Assembly: GCA_963582345.1 (NCBI GenBank)
Contig: CAUZSN010000058.1
Span: forward strand, 1 to 17,304
DNA: 17,304 bases
Source of the DNA: CAUZSN01 sp963582345
GTDB lineage: Bacteria; Planctomycetota; Planctomycetia; Planctomycetales; Planctomycetaceae
Direction: 5' to 3'
Below the pieces are notes generated by a model. It worked only from the letters and a program-made list of their open reading frames with translations. It was not told where the DNA came from and searched no databases. Below are positions 7,483 to 14,787 of the stretch, piece after piece. Position numbers and translations under genes: made by a program. Each line of letters opens with the position of its first letter. Position 1 is the first letter of the stretch.

Positions 7483-7974
7483 TCAGGCGCCCAAGAATTT
7501 CATTGCCGCTGCCACAGAGAGTTCGTCACAGAGCTCGTTTTCAGGGTGTCCGCTGTGGCCTCTCACGATAGTGAAACTGACATCGTGCTGCGACAATAGT
7601 TCGTCCAACCGACGCCAATATTGTTCGTTCTTGAGTGGTTTAAACCGTTTGCCGTCGCCGCGTCGCCAATTATTGGCCTTCCAATCGGGTAGCCATTCTC
7701 GACACCCTTTTGCGACGTACTCACTGTCGGTAATGACTTCGACTTTCGACGGTTTTTTCAGCGCTTCCAGACCTGAAATGACAGCCTGCAGTTCCATCCG
7801 ATTGTTTGTCGTTTCGGGCAGTCCGTCGGAAGCCTCTTGCTGCGTTCCCGTACTGGGATGCCTCAAAATATACGCCCACCCACCCGGCCCGGGGTTTCCG
7901 CGGCATGCCCCATCAGTGAATAACTGAACGAACGGCAGTTCCGACTGCGGCGCAATTTTTGGATTCTCGGACAT
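7483..7974 (-). CDS. rnhA: Ribonuclease HI
   Basis: RNase HI cuts the RNA strand of RNA-DNA hybrids, such as R-loops and lagging-strand primers. The 163-aa protein has the complete catalytic set: Asp21 in LFTDGACRGNPG, Glu61 in NNRMEL, Asp83 in VITDSEYV, His140 in RGHSGHPEN and Asp150 in ELCDEL. The basic handle region around residues 98-115 (W-K-A-N-N-W-R-R) is also present. It starts at ATG 7974 with no clear ribosome binding site and has a short unstructured N-terminus (residues 1-13). It lies between infA, 64 bp upstream, and recG downstream on the same strand. RecG and RNase HI both act on R-loops, so the pairing makes functional sense, but co-regulation is an inference. Confidence 0.96.
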   Translation of the reverse strand: MSENPKIAPQSELPFVQLFTDGACRGNPGPGGWAYILRHPSTGTQQEASDGLPETTNNRMELQAVISGLEALKKPSKVEVITDSEYVAKGCREWLPDWKANNWRRGDGKRFKPLKNEQYWRRLDELLSQHDVSFTIVRGHSGHPENELCDELSVAAAMKFLGA

Positions 7975-8038
7975 AGCTTAGATTCGAGGCAAGGGCAAGA
8001 TAGGCAATGTCGCAAACCAAAAAACGTCGCCTTGTGAA

Positions 8039-8263
8039 CTATCGTTCGCGAAACACGATACGGCCACGGTTCAGATCGTATGGCGAAATTTCGACAACCA
8101 CGCGATCTCCGGGAACGATGCGGATAAAGTATTTACGCATCTTTCCGGCCACGTGAGCCAACACCTTGTGGCCAGGCGGATTGTCCAACTCGACTCGAAA
8201 CTGCGTGTTCGCCAACGCTTCGATAACAACACCCTCAGCTTCAATGGCCTCCTCTTTGGCCAT
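8039..8263 (-). CDS. infA: Translation initiation factor IF-1
   Basis: IF-1 binds the ribosomal A site during initiation together with IF-2 and IF-3. The 74-aa protein is a single OB-fold (S1-like) domain with the typical stretches EGVVIEALANTQFRVEL, VLAHVAGKMRKYFIRI and GDRVVVEISPYDLNRGRI. It carries a two-residue insertion near residue 29 (PPGHK) compared with the 72-aa family norm. The start at ATG 8263 is supported by GAAGGGAAA about 10 nt upstream, one of the few Shine-Dalgarno-like sites in the window. It is not beside ribosomal protein genes here; it lies upstream of rnhA on the same strand. Confidence 0.97.
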   Translation of the reverse strand: MAKEEAIEAEGVVIEALANTQFRVELDNPPGHKVLAHVAGKMRKYFIRIVPGDRVVVEISPYDLNRGRIVFRER

Positions 8264-8630
8264 AAACAGTTTCCCTTCTTCTGAACGATCAAGTCATAAT
8301 TTATCTCAACGCGGAGTACCACGGAGAATTCTAACAGCAGCACGCGCTTCACAGAAAGGGCAGATTGCTTGCTGCAAAGGACCGCGAGAATGAACTCTGC
8401 GATAGACTCTGCCCGTCTTTCAAGTGTTTGCGTCTTGCATAAATGACCGCCGTGACAGCGTGCATTCTGTCATTCTGTCGTACAGAATACTAGTCCGAGA
8501 ACAAACTCTACTGTTCAAAATCCGGGTTGCTAACGACCCGCCACCTTTGCTTTAACAGGCCGACGACGAGACAATGTCGATTGGGGCGCCGAATTGCAAC
8601 CCCTCGAATTACGTATTCAGATGAACGACT
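8264..8630. other. Divergent intergenic region between infA and folK
   Basis: This 367-bp stretch should hold the promoters for infA (-) and folK (+). I cannot pick out a convincing -35/-10 pair for either. No RNA gene is recognisable. The one structured element is the direct plus inverted repeat at 8463-8488. Confidence 0.45.
8463..8488. promoter_or_regulatory. Candidate operator: tandem CATTCTGT with inverted copy
   Basis: CATTCTGT occurs twice in tandem (8463-8470, 8471-8478). The second copy forms an inverted repeat with ACAGAAT (8482-8488) across a 3-bp spacer (ATTCTGTCGTACAGAAT). Three half-sites of one 7-mer within 26 bp, in the only divergent gap of this block, look like a dimeric regulator site. 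It lies about 145 bp upstream of folK and 200 bp upstream of infA. No regulator is identified. Confidence 0.35.
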
Positions 8631-9401
8631 ATGCCAATTTGCCACATCGCCTTGGGCGGAAATCTTGGCTCAGTATTCGAAACGTTCGATCAAGCCATCG
8701 GTCTGCTGGATTCGTTGGTCGACATCCAGGTTTTGAAATCCAGTCACATGTATTGGACCGCAGCGGTCGGCAACAATGTGGGTGGAGAATTCCTGAATGC
8801 CGTGTCCGCCATCGAAACCAACTTGGAGCCGCTTCAACTGCTTCAAACGTTGCAATCGATTGAGGTCACTCTAGACCGAAAACGAGATTTCCGGTGGGGA
8901 CCGCGGACAATCGACCTTGATTTGATTTTCTATAGCGATCAAATCATCGACAGGCCTGGGCTGCACGTCCCGCATCCAGCGTGCTGGTATCGCCGATTCG
9001 TTCTGGACCCGCTGGTCGAGATAGCCGCTGATTTCATGCATCCCGAAAAACGATGCTCCGTCCAGAAATTGCGTGAGCGACTATTGGTTCGCCCGTTCCG
9101 GCTGGCGCTGGTTGGCGCCGACGAGATGACGCGGATCGTTCTAATTACCGTGTTGAGTAGAGAATTTCCAGACGTAGAATTCTCGCATGGGCCCTGTCAA
9201 ATCCATGTGAGCGACCAAGAACCGACAATTTTAATTGGTTTGGACGCTCCAAACGAACATCGAGCCTCCAGTGCATTGGCATCAGACGGTTCGCACACTG
9301 CATGGTTGGATGCTTCCGCGGTCGAATATGACCGCGCAATCTTCGTCCAGGATGTCATACGATCGGCTCTGTGTCGCTGTCAGCATGTTCTCACAAAATA
9401 G
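8631..9401 (+). CDS. folK: HPPK (FolK) with an unusual C-terminal extension
   Basis: FolK transfers pyrophosphate from ATP to 6-hydroxymethyl-dihydropterin in folate synthesis. The HPPK domain fills residues 1-140: ALGGNLGS at 7-14, then RWGPRTIDLDLIF (88-100) with Asp95 and Asp97 as the Mg-binding pair and Trp89/Arg92 as conserved neighbours, then VPHP and RRFVLDPLVEIA (121-132). Standard HPPK is about 160 aa; this protein has 256. The extra part (about 155-256) begins RPFRLALVGADEMTRIVLI, is predicted alpha/beta with alternating hydrophobic strands, and is not DHPS or DHNA. I do not recognise it. The start is ATG 8631, at the beginning of the first beta strand, with no clear ribosome binding site. 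It converges with the GT-C-like gene; the 67-bp gap shows no terminator. Confidence 0.92.
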   Translation: MPICHIALGGNLGSVFETFDQAIGLLDSLVDIQVLKSSHMYWTAAVGNNVGGEFLNAVSAIETNLEPLQLLQTLQSIEVTLDRKRDFRWGPRTIDLDLIFYSDQIIDRPGLHVPHPACWYRRFVLDPLVEIAADFMHPEKRCSVQKLRERLLVRPFRLALVGADEMTRIVLITVLSREFPDVEFSHGPCQIHVSDQEPTILIGLDAPNEHRASSALASDGSHTAWLDASAVEYDRAIFVQDVIRSALCRCQHVLTK

Positions 9402-9468
9402 GCACAACACACACACTCAATGAATGTCGCGTGGCTCGTCCGAAAAATCAGATACAACGTGCTTGATT

Positions 9469-11829
9469 TCATCGGTCTCTTACTTGGCGGCGCGGGAGCG
9501 GGTCAATCTTTGGTTCTGCACTTCCGGTCCAAATTGCGTCGACTACTCGTTTTACTTGTGTTGAATAGCCAGACCAGAACGCTGCTCGTTTATCTCGATT
9601 CATTTGTCGACAAATGATTTCGAGCAAATACGCAGCCGTCCACCGACTGTACAAAACTTGACAGCCATCTGCCACGTGATAGTCCACATCTTCGAGACGC
9701 CGCAACTCCGATTCCAAATAATCTGCTAACCATCTCCATTCTTGCGATTGCTTCTGAAATTGCGTCCATTGAAACAAAAACTGATAGATTTGGGGCGTGG
9801 GAAATTCTAGATTGGCTTTTATGGCAGCATCCTTTGTTTCCTCGATGGAAGCCGACACAGCATCTGCAAACAAGCAGCAAGCACGACTAAGTTTTCTTGA
9901 TGCAAGATCAGGGTATTTCAAACGGCCCGCCGCCGCTTGGTCGATTAGGCCTCGGGTCTCCTCAACGTCACGAGAGACAAGTACCATTGTTCGGCCGTCA
10001 AAATAGATCGGGGCCCAAGGCGACCATCGCGTGAACATTAGTCTTCTGACAAGTGTGTCGCGTCGCGGGTTCGCGTCCAACACCATCAGATGTACTCCAA
10101 ATCTGGGAAGCTGATTGATATCTAGACCGTTGCGAATTCGCAGCGACCGAAGAGCTGTAGTAGGCGAATACACCTGACGTGAACGCCCGCCAAAGAACAA
10201 CTTGAGCTGAGGACAATGTAACCGCAAAAATCCTTCCCACCGCCGATCGTTAAAGACTTGACCAGTAACGTTATTCTCATTTAGGAAGGTGGCGGCATCC
10301 GACGGAAAATTTGAGAAAATGATCATTCGTTGAAACAACGTGTGCGACGGATAGCGCGGACTGTCCGGACGATAATGTCGTTGGATTGTGGGAAGACGCA
10401 TGCCCACCAACGCCATTAGCAAAACGACCGTTAGGAACCTTGTCGGCCAAACAAATCGTCGTTTGTCGGCACACCATTCCACAAGCCTTCTCCAAAGGGA
10501 CAACTTGCGTGTCAGATAACTCCACTTCGATCCACCTGTGCGCATAACCAGTACGACGACAAGGGGCATCATTAACATGACGAGCAATAGGACCGACAAA
10601 TAGTGTCGATGATCAATCGCGAGCGCCTCTTGTCCTGAAGTTAGCCGAGAAATTTTCCACGCTCGCAAACTAAATCTCATGCAGGGCTCGATACACAACA
10701 GTAGAGGCGTGATGATTGCGGTCGGCCAAGCAAGCCAACGATGAGAAAGCAACCATTGGAATTCCATGGCTGCCAACGGGACCGCAGTCACCACAGCGAT
10801 TGGAATAAAACGGCGAGCCTTAAAGGCCATAAGAACCGAGATCGTGAACAGACACAGAGAAAATGTGAGCGCGATGGCACGTCCCACGTCCATCTCACGC
10901 CAAATTGGACGGTTGGATGCCCAGCACATGCAGACCCAAGTAACTGCCGGTGCACCCACAAGGCCAAGCATCGCAAAAAACTGAGGCAGTCCCAAACTAT
11001 CCTGATCGGACACAAACACGGGCACCATTTCGGTTGCAGGCTCAGGCCAGTCTTGGCCATCTACCTTTCCCAAAAGCGTAAATGGCTGGCTTAGGTTCTT
11101 GATCCCAAATGGACTCGTCACCGCACATAGCACCACGCCTAGGACAATGGCCGCTAACATAGGCCAGCATTTGACAAGGCTCTTGCGTGATGCACCTCGA
11201 TACAAGCGTACTGCGTAAGTAGTCACTGCCCACAATCCAATCGCTCCCAAACCGAAAATAAAACTTCCGTGCATGTGCGCCCAGACCATCAGCAAAACAA
11301 CGGCAAGCCAAATTCGGTGCGGATTTTTTCGCGACCAGTACAGCATCCACAGCAAGATGGACACCATCATGATTCCCACAAGATTTGCCCGCATGTCAAT
11401 GAAATGGCGCAAGCCCTCAAGCCCAGACGCAGACACCAACATGCTGATAGTAAATCCTGCGCCCATCTGCCGCGCTACTAGCACAAGTGCTACAGCAAGG
11501 ATCGCAATCATGATGGCTTTAAGTACGACAATTCCCGTATAGCCCATCAAGGAATGCGCAAAATAGAATAATAGACCGGTGCCCCAACTTTGGTTGATCC
11601 AGACGCGATCAGTGGCCGTGAAGGACCATTCGTCCGGCTGACCTAGCTTTCCTGCCAGCACGTCGTGACCGGCAGCCGTGTACATAAACGTGTCACCGGT
11701 CATGCGAGGCTGAAACCACACCAAGCAGACGACCACGACCAGTGTGACGATGCCGAGGGTCAACCCAACAACCCCGTCGCAGAGGGCCACATTTGCCTCG
11801 CCATCCTTCGGTAACCGCTGAATTCTCAC
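9469..11829 (-). CDS. GT-C-like polytopic membrane protein
   Basis: This 786-aa protein has about 12-14 predicted helices in residues 18-480, then a soluble C-terminal part of about 300 residues. GDTFMYTAAGHDVLAGKLG (45-63) and WSFTATDRVWINQSW (68-82) in the first outside loop, and VWAHMHGSFIFGL (182-194), match the pattern of GT-C-fold proteins related to ArnT/PMT glycosyltransferases. These use lipid-linked sugars at the outer face of the membrane. Candidate catalytic acids are Asp46, Asp66 and Glu67. The soluble part has VFNDRRWEGFLRL (525-537) and FFGGRSRQVY (545-554), a known partner region of this class, with Gly where Asp-Gly-Arg is common. The last ~150 residues look helical. The GTG start at 11829 is well supported by AGGTGG (11837-11842 on the + strand as CCACCT), 7 nt upstream. 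It diverges from the sulfotransferase cluster. Substrate unknown. Confidence 0.65.
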   Translation of the reverse strand: MRIQRLPKDGEANVALCDGVVGLTLGIVTLVVVVCLVWFQPRMTGDTFMYTAAGHDVLAGKLGQPDEWSFTATDRVWINQSWGTGLLFYFAHSLMGYTGIVVLKAIMIAILAVALVLVARQMGAGFTISMLVSASGLEGLRHFIDMRANLVGIMMVSILLWMLYWSRKNPHRIWLAVVLLMVWAHMHGSFIFGLGAIGLWAVTTYAVRLYRGASRKSLVKCWPMLAAIVLGVVLCAVTSPFGIKNLSQPFTLLGKVDGQDWPEPATEMVPVFVSDQDSLGLPQFFAMLGLVGAPAVTWVCMCWASNRPIWREMDVGRAIALTFSLCLFTISVLMAFKARRFIPIAVVTAVPLAAMEFQWLLSHRWLAWPTAIITPLLLCIEPCMRFSLRAWKISRLTSGQEALAIDHRHYLSVLLLVMLMMPLVVVLVMRTGGSKWSYLTRKLSLWRRLVEWCADKRRFVWPTRFLTVVLLMALVGMRLPTIQRHYRPDSPRYPSHTLFQRMIIFSNFPSDAATFLNENNVTGQVFNDRRWEGFLRLHCPQLKLFFGGRSRQVYSPTTALRSLRIRNGLDINQLPRFGVHLMVLDANPRRDTLVRRLMFTRWSPWAPIYFDGRTMVLVSRDVEETRGLIDQAAAGRLKYPDLASRKLSRACCLFADAVSASIEETKDAAIKANLEFPTPQIYQFLFQWTQFQKQSQEWRWLADYLESELRRLEDVDYHVADGCQVLYSRWTAAYLLEIICRQMNRDKRAAFWSGYSTQVKRVVDAIWTGSAEPKIDPLPRRQVRDR

Positions 11830-11836
11830 ACCAAAA

Positions 11837-11842
11837 CCACCT
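11837..11842 (-). promoter_or_regulatory. Ribosome binding site fixing the GTG start of the GT-C-like gene
   Basis: AGGTGG on the - strand lies 7 nt before the GTG at 11829. It is the best Shine-Dalgarno match in the window and decides the start, since no ATG is near. Confidence 0.7.
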
Positions 11843-11939
11843 GCCTAATCTACGACTGTTTCACCGACCAGATAACATTCTTCAGACACAACGCCGCGCA
11901 CTCATTCATTGCATAGATGGCAACAACAGGACGCTTAAC

Positions 11940-11968
11940 GTGGCTCACTCCAAGTAATACACTATACT
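11940..11968 (+). promoter_or_regulatory. Possible promoter for a leaderless sulfotransferase mRNA
   Basis: TATACT (11963-11968) is a good -10 box and ends only 7 bases before the ATG at 11976. Transcription from it would start at or next to the A of the ATG. The matching -35 region (around 11940-11945, GTGGCT) is poor. The gene has no ribosome binding site, which fits a leaderless transcript, but the case rests on one hexamer. Confidence 0.25.
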
Positions 11969-11975
11969 ACTAGAC

Positions 11976-12740
11976 ATGTACATAATTACGGGCATGCATC
12001 GATCTGGGACGTCAATTGTAGCGCGTCTCTTCTTGGAAACTGGAGCTGATATGGGAGATGCCGGCTCGTTTTACCCTGCCGACAGGTGGAATCCCGATGG
12101 TTATTTTGAACAACCGGACATCCATGCCGTCAATAGACCGCTTATCCACGGTCCTTGGGGAAGGCTTGCTTATTTCAAGTTACCTACAGCCACGACAATC
12201 CTCAAACGGGCAGCACGACGGCGCGAACAAATTGCCGGTACCGCAGAAAAATATGATAGAAAAGTCGTAAAAGAAACCCGTTTTTGCCTAACCCTCCAAG
12301 CGTGGCTGGCCTGTAGCGCTCGGATTCGTCGCATAATTGTTTGCTTGCGAGACCCAGACGCTGTTGTCCGCTCTATTCAAAATCGAAATTGGATAAGCCA
12401 GCGTCACGGCTATCAACTGTGGCACACTCATCTCGAACGCCTCTTGAAGCAATCGGATACGATCCCGTTGTGGTTTGTTCGTTACGAAAACCTACTGAAC
12501 TCAGACACGTTTCTTGATGAGCTGCGTCCGGCACTACGATTCTTTGAAATGACCATGGATGAGCGCGAGCTTCGATCGCTACAGGAAAAAGTCGTCAAGC
12601 CCGAATGGAATCACTTCCGTGACCGAAGTAACGAATGTCCGCAAAATGTACGGCACCTATGGCGAGACCTGCTGGAACGTCACGCGACCCAACTGCATCC
12701 AACCGCGTCCGAAGCAACGGCGACCTCATGCCATGAATGA
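11976..12740 (+). CDS. PAPS-dependent sulfotransferase family protein
   Basis: This 254-aa cytoplasmic protein begins directly with the PAPS-binding loop YIITGMHRSGTSIVARLF (Gly6 to Ser13, the 5'-phosphosulfate loop). It continues with DGYFE (41-45), VVKETRFCL (97-105) and IIVCLRDPDAVVRS (120-133), where Arg125 and Ser133 match the 3'-phosphate-binding pair. The family moves sulfate from PAPS to hydroxyl or amino groups of sugars, lipids or proteins. The acceptor cannot be read from sequence; its place as first gene of a sugar cluster suggests a glycan or glycolipid. The stop overlaps the next start by 8 bp (ATGAATGA), so translation of the two is probably coupled. No ribosome binding site is seen, and a -10-like box sits just upstream. 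Confidence 0.85.
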   Translation: MYIITGMHRSGTSIVARLFLETGADMGDAGSFYPADRWNPDGYFEQPDIHAVNRPLIHGPWGRLAYFKLPTATTILKRAARRREQIAGTAEKYDRKVVKETRFCLTLQAWLACSARIRRIIVCLRDPDAVVRSIQNRNWISQRHGYQLWHTHLERLLKQSDTIPLWFVRYENLLNSDTFLDELRPALRFFEMTMDERELRSLQEKVVKPEWNHFRDRSNECPQNVRHLWRDLLERHATQLHPTASEATATSCHE

Positions 12741-13749
12741 GTCGGCTCTTGAATCTGTAACCGCGAGTGAAATCGTTGGCAATGGTGCCATTCGGCGAGT
12801 CAGTGTATTGATACCTGTCTACAACAGCGAGCAAACGATTGGCCACCTCGTGAATGAAGTCGTAAAAACAATTCGGCCGCAGTTCGAAGAACTCGAAATC
12901 GTTTTGGTCGATGACGGAAGTCTTGATCGTAGCCACGAAGTCATTTGCGAGGCAGTTACTCGACATTCAGGAATTGTGAAATATGTGCGACTCGCGCGCA
13001 ATTTCGGGGAACACAGCGCGGTGATGTGCGGCTTACACCATACAACTGGTGATTGTGTAGCGATCATTGACGATGATTTCCAGAACCCTCCGGACCAGAT
13101 TCTACGACTCGTTAACAAACTGCAGGAGGGATACGATGTCGTTTATAGCATTTATGCACAAAAGCACCACAACTGGCCGCGCAACGTTGGCAGCGAGTTC
13201 AACGATTGGATCGCCACACGCATGCTGAGCAAGCCTCCCGGACTCTATCTTTCCAGTTTTAAGGTACTCAACCGCTTCTTGGTGGACTGTGTTATTCGAT
13301 ACGAAGGGCCTTTTCCATATCTGGATGGATTGATTCTTCGGTCGACCGCTTCTATCGGGCAGCAAGTGTGCGAGCATGCCGAGCGAGTAATGGGGCGTTC
13401 AAATTACACCCTGCGAAGACTCGTACGACTGTGGCTGAACATGTTCACAGGATTCTCCATTACGCCCTTGCGTATCGCATCGTTACTGGGCTTCTTGATG
13501 TCTGGCACTGGATTTTTTCTGGCTGCATTCTTTCTGGTTTCGTGGTCCGTTGGGGGCATCTTTCAACCCCATTTCCCGCCGGGCTGGGCAAGTCTGATCG
13601 TCTGCTTGACGATCTTTGCGGGACTACAACTGTCTGTCTTGGGGATGATCGGTGAATACCTGGGACGCGTCTTTCAGACGATGAATCGATCGCCACAGTT
13701 TGTGGTACGCCAGACTGTTGGATTCGGTAATGAATCGGCTACTAAGTGA
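12733..13749 (+). CDS. Polyprenyl-phosphate GT2 glycosyltransferase (ArnC/DPM1-like)
   Basis: This 338-aa protein has a GT-A domain at residues 20-230 and two C-terminal membrane helices (about 247-270 and 286-308). Landmarks are VSVLIPVYNSEQTI (23-36), VDDGSLD (59-65), the metal/nucleotide-binding IIDDDFQNPP (111-120), GPFPYLDGLILR (192-203) and NYTLRRLVRLWLNMFTGFS (224-242). This pattern is typical of enzymes that put a sugar from a nucleotide donor onto undecaprenyl or dolichyl phosphate at the inner face of the membrane. The frame is open from 12559, but ATG 12733 is chosen because it overlaps the previous stop and gives the family length. The stop TGA abuts the next ATG directly. The donor sugar is not known; the next two genes suggest an amino-deoxy sugar. 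Confidence 0.88.
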   Translation: MNESALESVTASEIVGNGAIRRVSVLIPVYNSEQTIGHLVNEVVKTIRPQFEELEIVLVDDGSLDRSHEVICEAVTRHSGIVKYVRLARNFGEHSAVMCGLHHTTGDCVAIIDDDFQNPPDQILRLVNKLQEGYDVVYSIYAQKHHNWPRNVGSEFNDWIATRMLSKPPGLYLSSFKVLNRFLVDCVIRYEGPFPYLDGLILRSTASIGQQVCEHAERVMGRSNYTLRRLVRLWLNMFTGFSITPLRIASLLGFLMSGTGFFLAAFFLVSWSVGGIFQPHFPPGWASLIVCLTIFAGLQLSVLGMIGEYLGRVFQTMNRSPQFVVRQTVGFGNESATK

Positions 13750-14757
13750 ATGACTGACATTTCAGCTAAAATTCGCCAGCACTTCAATCAGAAGCAAGTC
13801 CTAATCACTGGTGGACTGGGATTCATTGGCTCAAATCTCGCCCGCCACCTCCTGGCTGCTGGTGCCGAGCTAACGCTGGCCGATTCGTTAATTCCCGAGT
13901 ATGGCGGAAACTTGTTTAACATCGATGGGTTCGAAGACCAAGTCACTGTTAATATCGCGGACGTCCGTGATCCGCACAGTATGCGACATCTGGTAAAGGG
14001 CAAGCACTATCTGTTCAACCTCGCCGGACAAACAAGCCATTTGGACTCCATGAGCGATCCGTTTGTTGACCTGGAAATTAATTGTCGCGCCCAACTGTCC
14101 ATCCTTGAAGCCTGCCGAAATAACAATGCGGAGATTTCTGTTGTTTTCGCTAGCACACGTCAGATTTACGGAAAGCCCGACTATCTACCAGTTGATGAAA
14201 AGCACTTACTGCGTCCTATCGACGTCAACGGCATTAATAAGATGGCAGGTGAGTGGTATCACATTCTATACAACAATGTATATGGGATTCGCGCAAGCGT
14301 ATTACGACTGACCAACACGTATGGACCCTGCATGCGCATCAAGGATGCACGACAAACGTTCTTGGGAGTATGGATCAAACAGTTGCTCGAAGGCCAATCG
14401 TTTGAAATCTGGGGTGGCGAACAACAACGGGACTTTACATTTATCGATGACGCGGTGCAGGCGTTTTTGCTGGCTGCCATTGACGAGCAAGCTGCCGGGC
14501 GAATGTTTAATCTTGGTGGAGAACGCGTAGTTAGCTTGCAAGAATTGGCAGACTTGCTGATCAAGGCCAATGACGGGCAAGGCCAATGCATAAAAAGAGA
14601 ATTCCCGACAGACCGAAAGCGAATCGACATCGGAGACTATTACGCAAACGATCAACTGATCCGCAAAGTACTCAACTGGAAGCCAACTGTACCGCTTCAA
14701 ACGGGGCTGAAACAAACTCTGGAATATTACCGGCGACACTTACACCGTTATCTGTAA
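13750..14757 (+). CDS. Extended SDR sugar-nucleotide epimerase/dehydratase-like, no catalytic Tyr
   Basis: This 335-aa protein has the Rossmann motif TGGLGFIG (20-27), Asp45 ending strand 2 (typical for NAD use), NLAGQTSHLDSM (90-101), FASTRQIYG (133-141) and the late motif RDFTFIDDAVQAFLLA. In the catalytic helix the normal Y-x-x-x-K reads N160-G-I-N-K164, so the proton-relay Tyr is Asn, while Ser135/Thr136 and Lys164 are kept. From memory, a bacterial polysaccharide-locus subfamily has the same D-V-N-G-I-N-K string, so this may be a subfamily trait, not decay. Related enzymes act as 4-epimerases, 4,6-dehydratases or decarboxylases on UDP-, dTDP- or GDP-sugars; the exact reaction is open. 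It starts one base after the GT2 stop, and the aminotransferase follows after 30 bp. It probably prepares a keto-sugar for it. Confidence 0.85.
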   Translation: MTDISAKIRQHFNQKQVLITGGLGFIGSNLARHLLAAGAELTLADSLIPEYGGNLFNIDGFEDQVTVNIADVRDPHSMRHLVKGKHYLFNLAGQTSHLDSMSDPFVDLEINCRAQLSILEACRNNNAEISVVFASTRQIYGKPDYLPVDEKHLLRPIDVNGINKMAGEWYHILYNNVYGIRASVLRLTNTYGPCMRIKDARQTFLGVWIKQLLEGQSFEIWGGEQQRDFTFIDDAVQAFLLAAIDEQAAGRMFNLGGERVVSLQELADLLIKANDGQGQCIKREFPTDRKRIDIGDYYANDQLIRKVLNWKPTVPLQTGLKQTLEYYRRHLHRYL

Positions 14758-14787
14758 GACCCAACGACCAAAGCACCACATTCGAAT

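Noticed and set aside
9145..9193. Inverted repeat GAGAATT/AATTCTC around 9160-9185 in folK
   Set aside because: Seven-bp arms with an 11-nt loop inside a coding region are at chance level.
9402..9468. Bidirectional terminator between the convergent folK and GT-C-like genes
   Set aside because: No stem followed by a T-tract is visible on either strand.
12559..12732. Upstream extension of the GT2 frame
   Set aside because: It lies inside the sulfotransferase gene in another frame, shows no homology-like pattern, and ATG 12733 gives the normal start with an 8-bp overlap.
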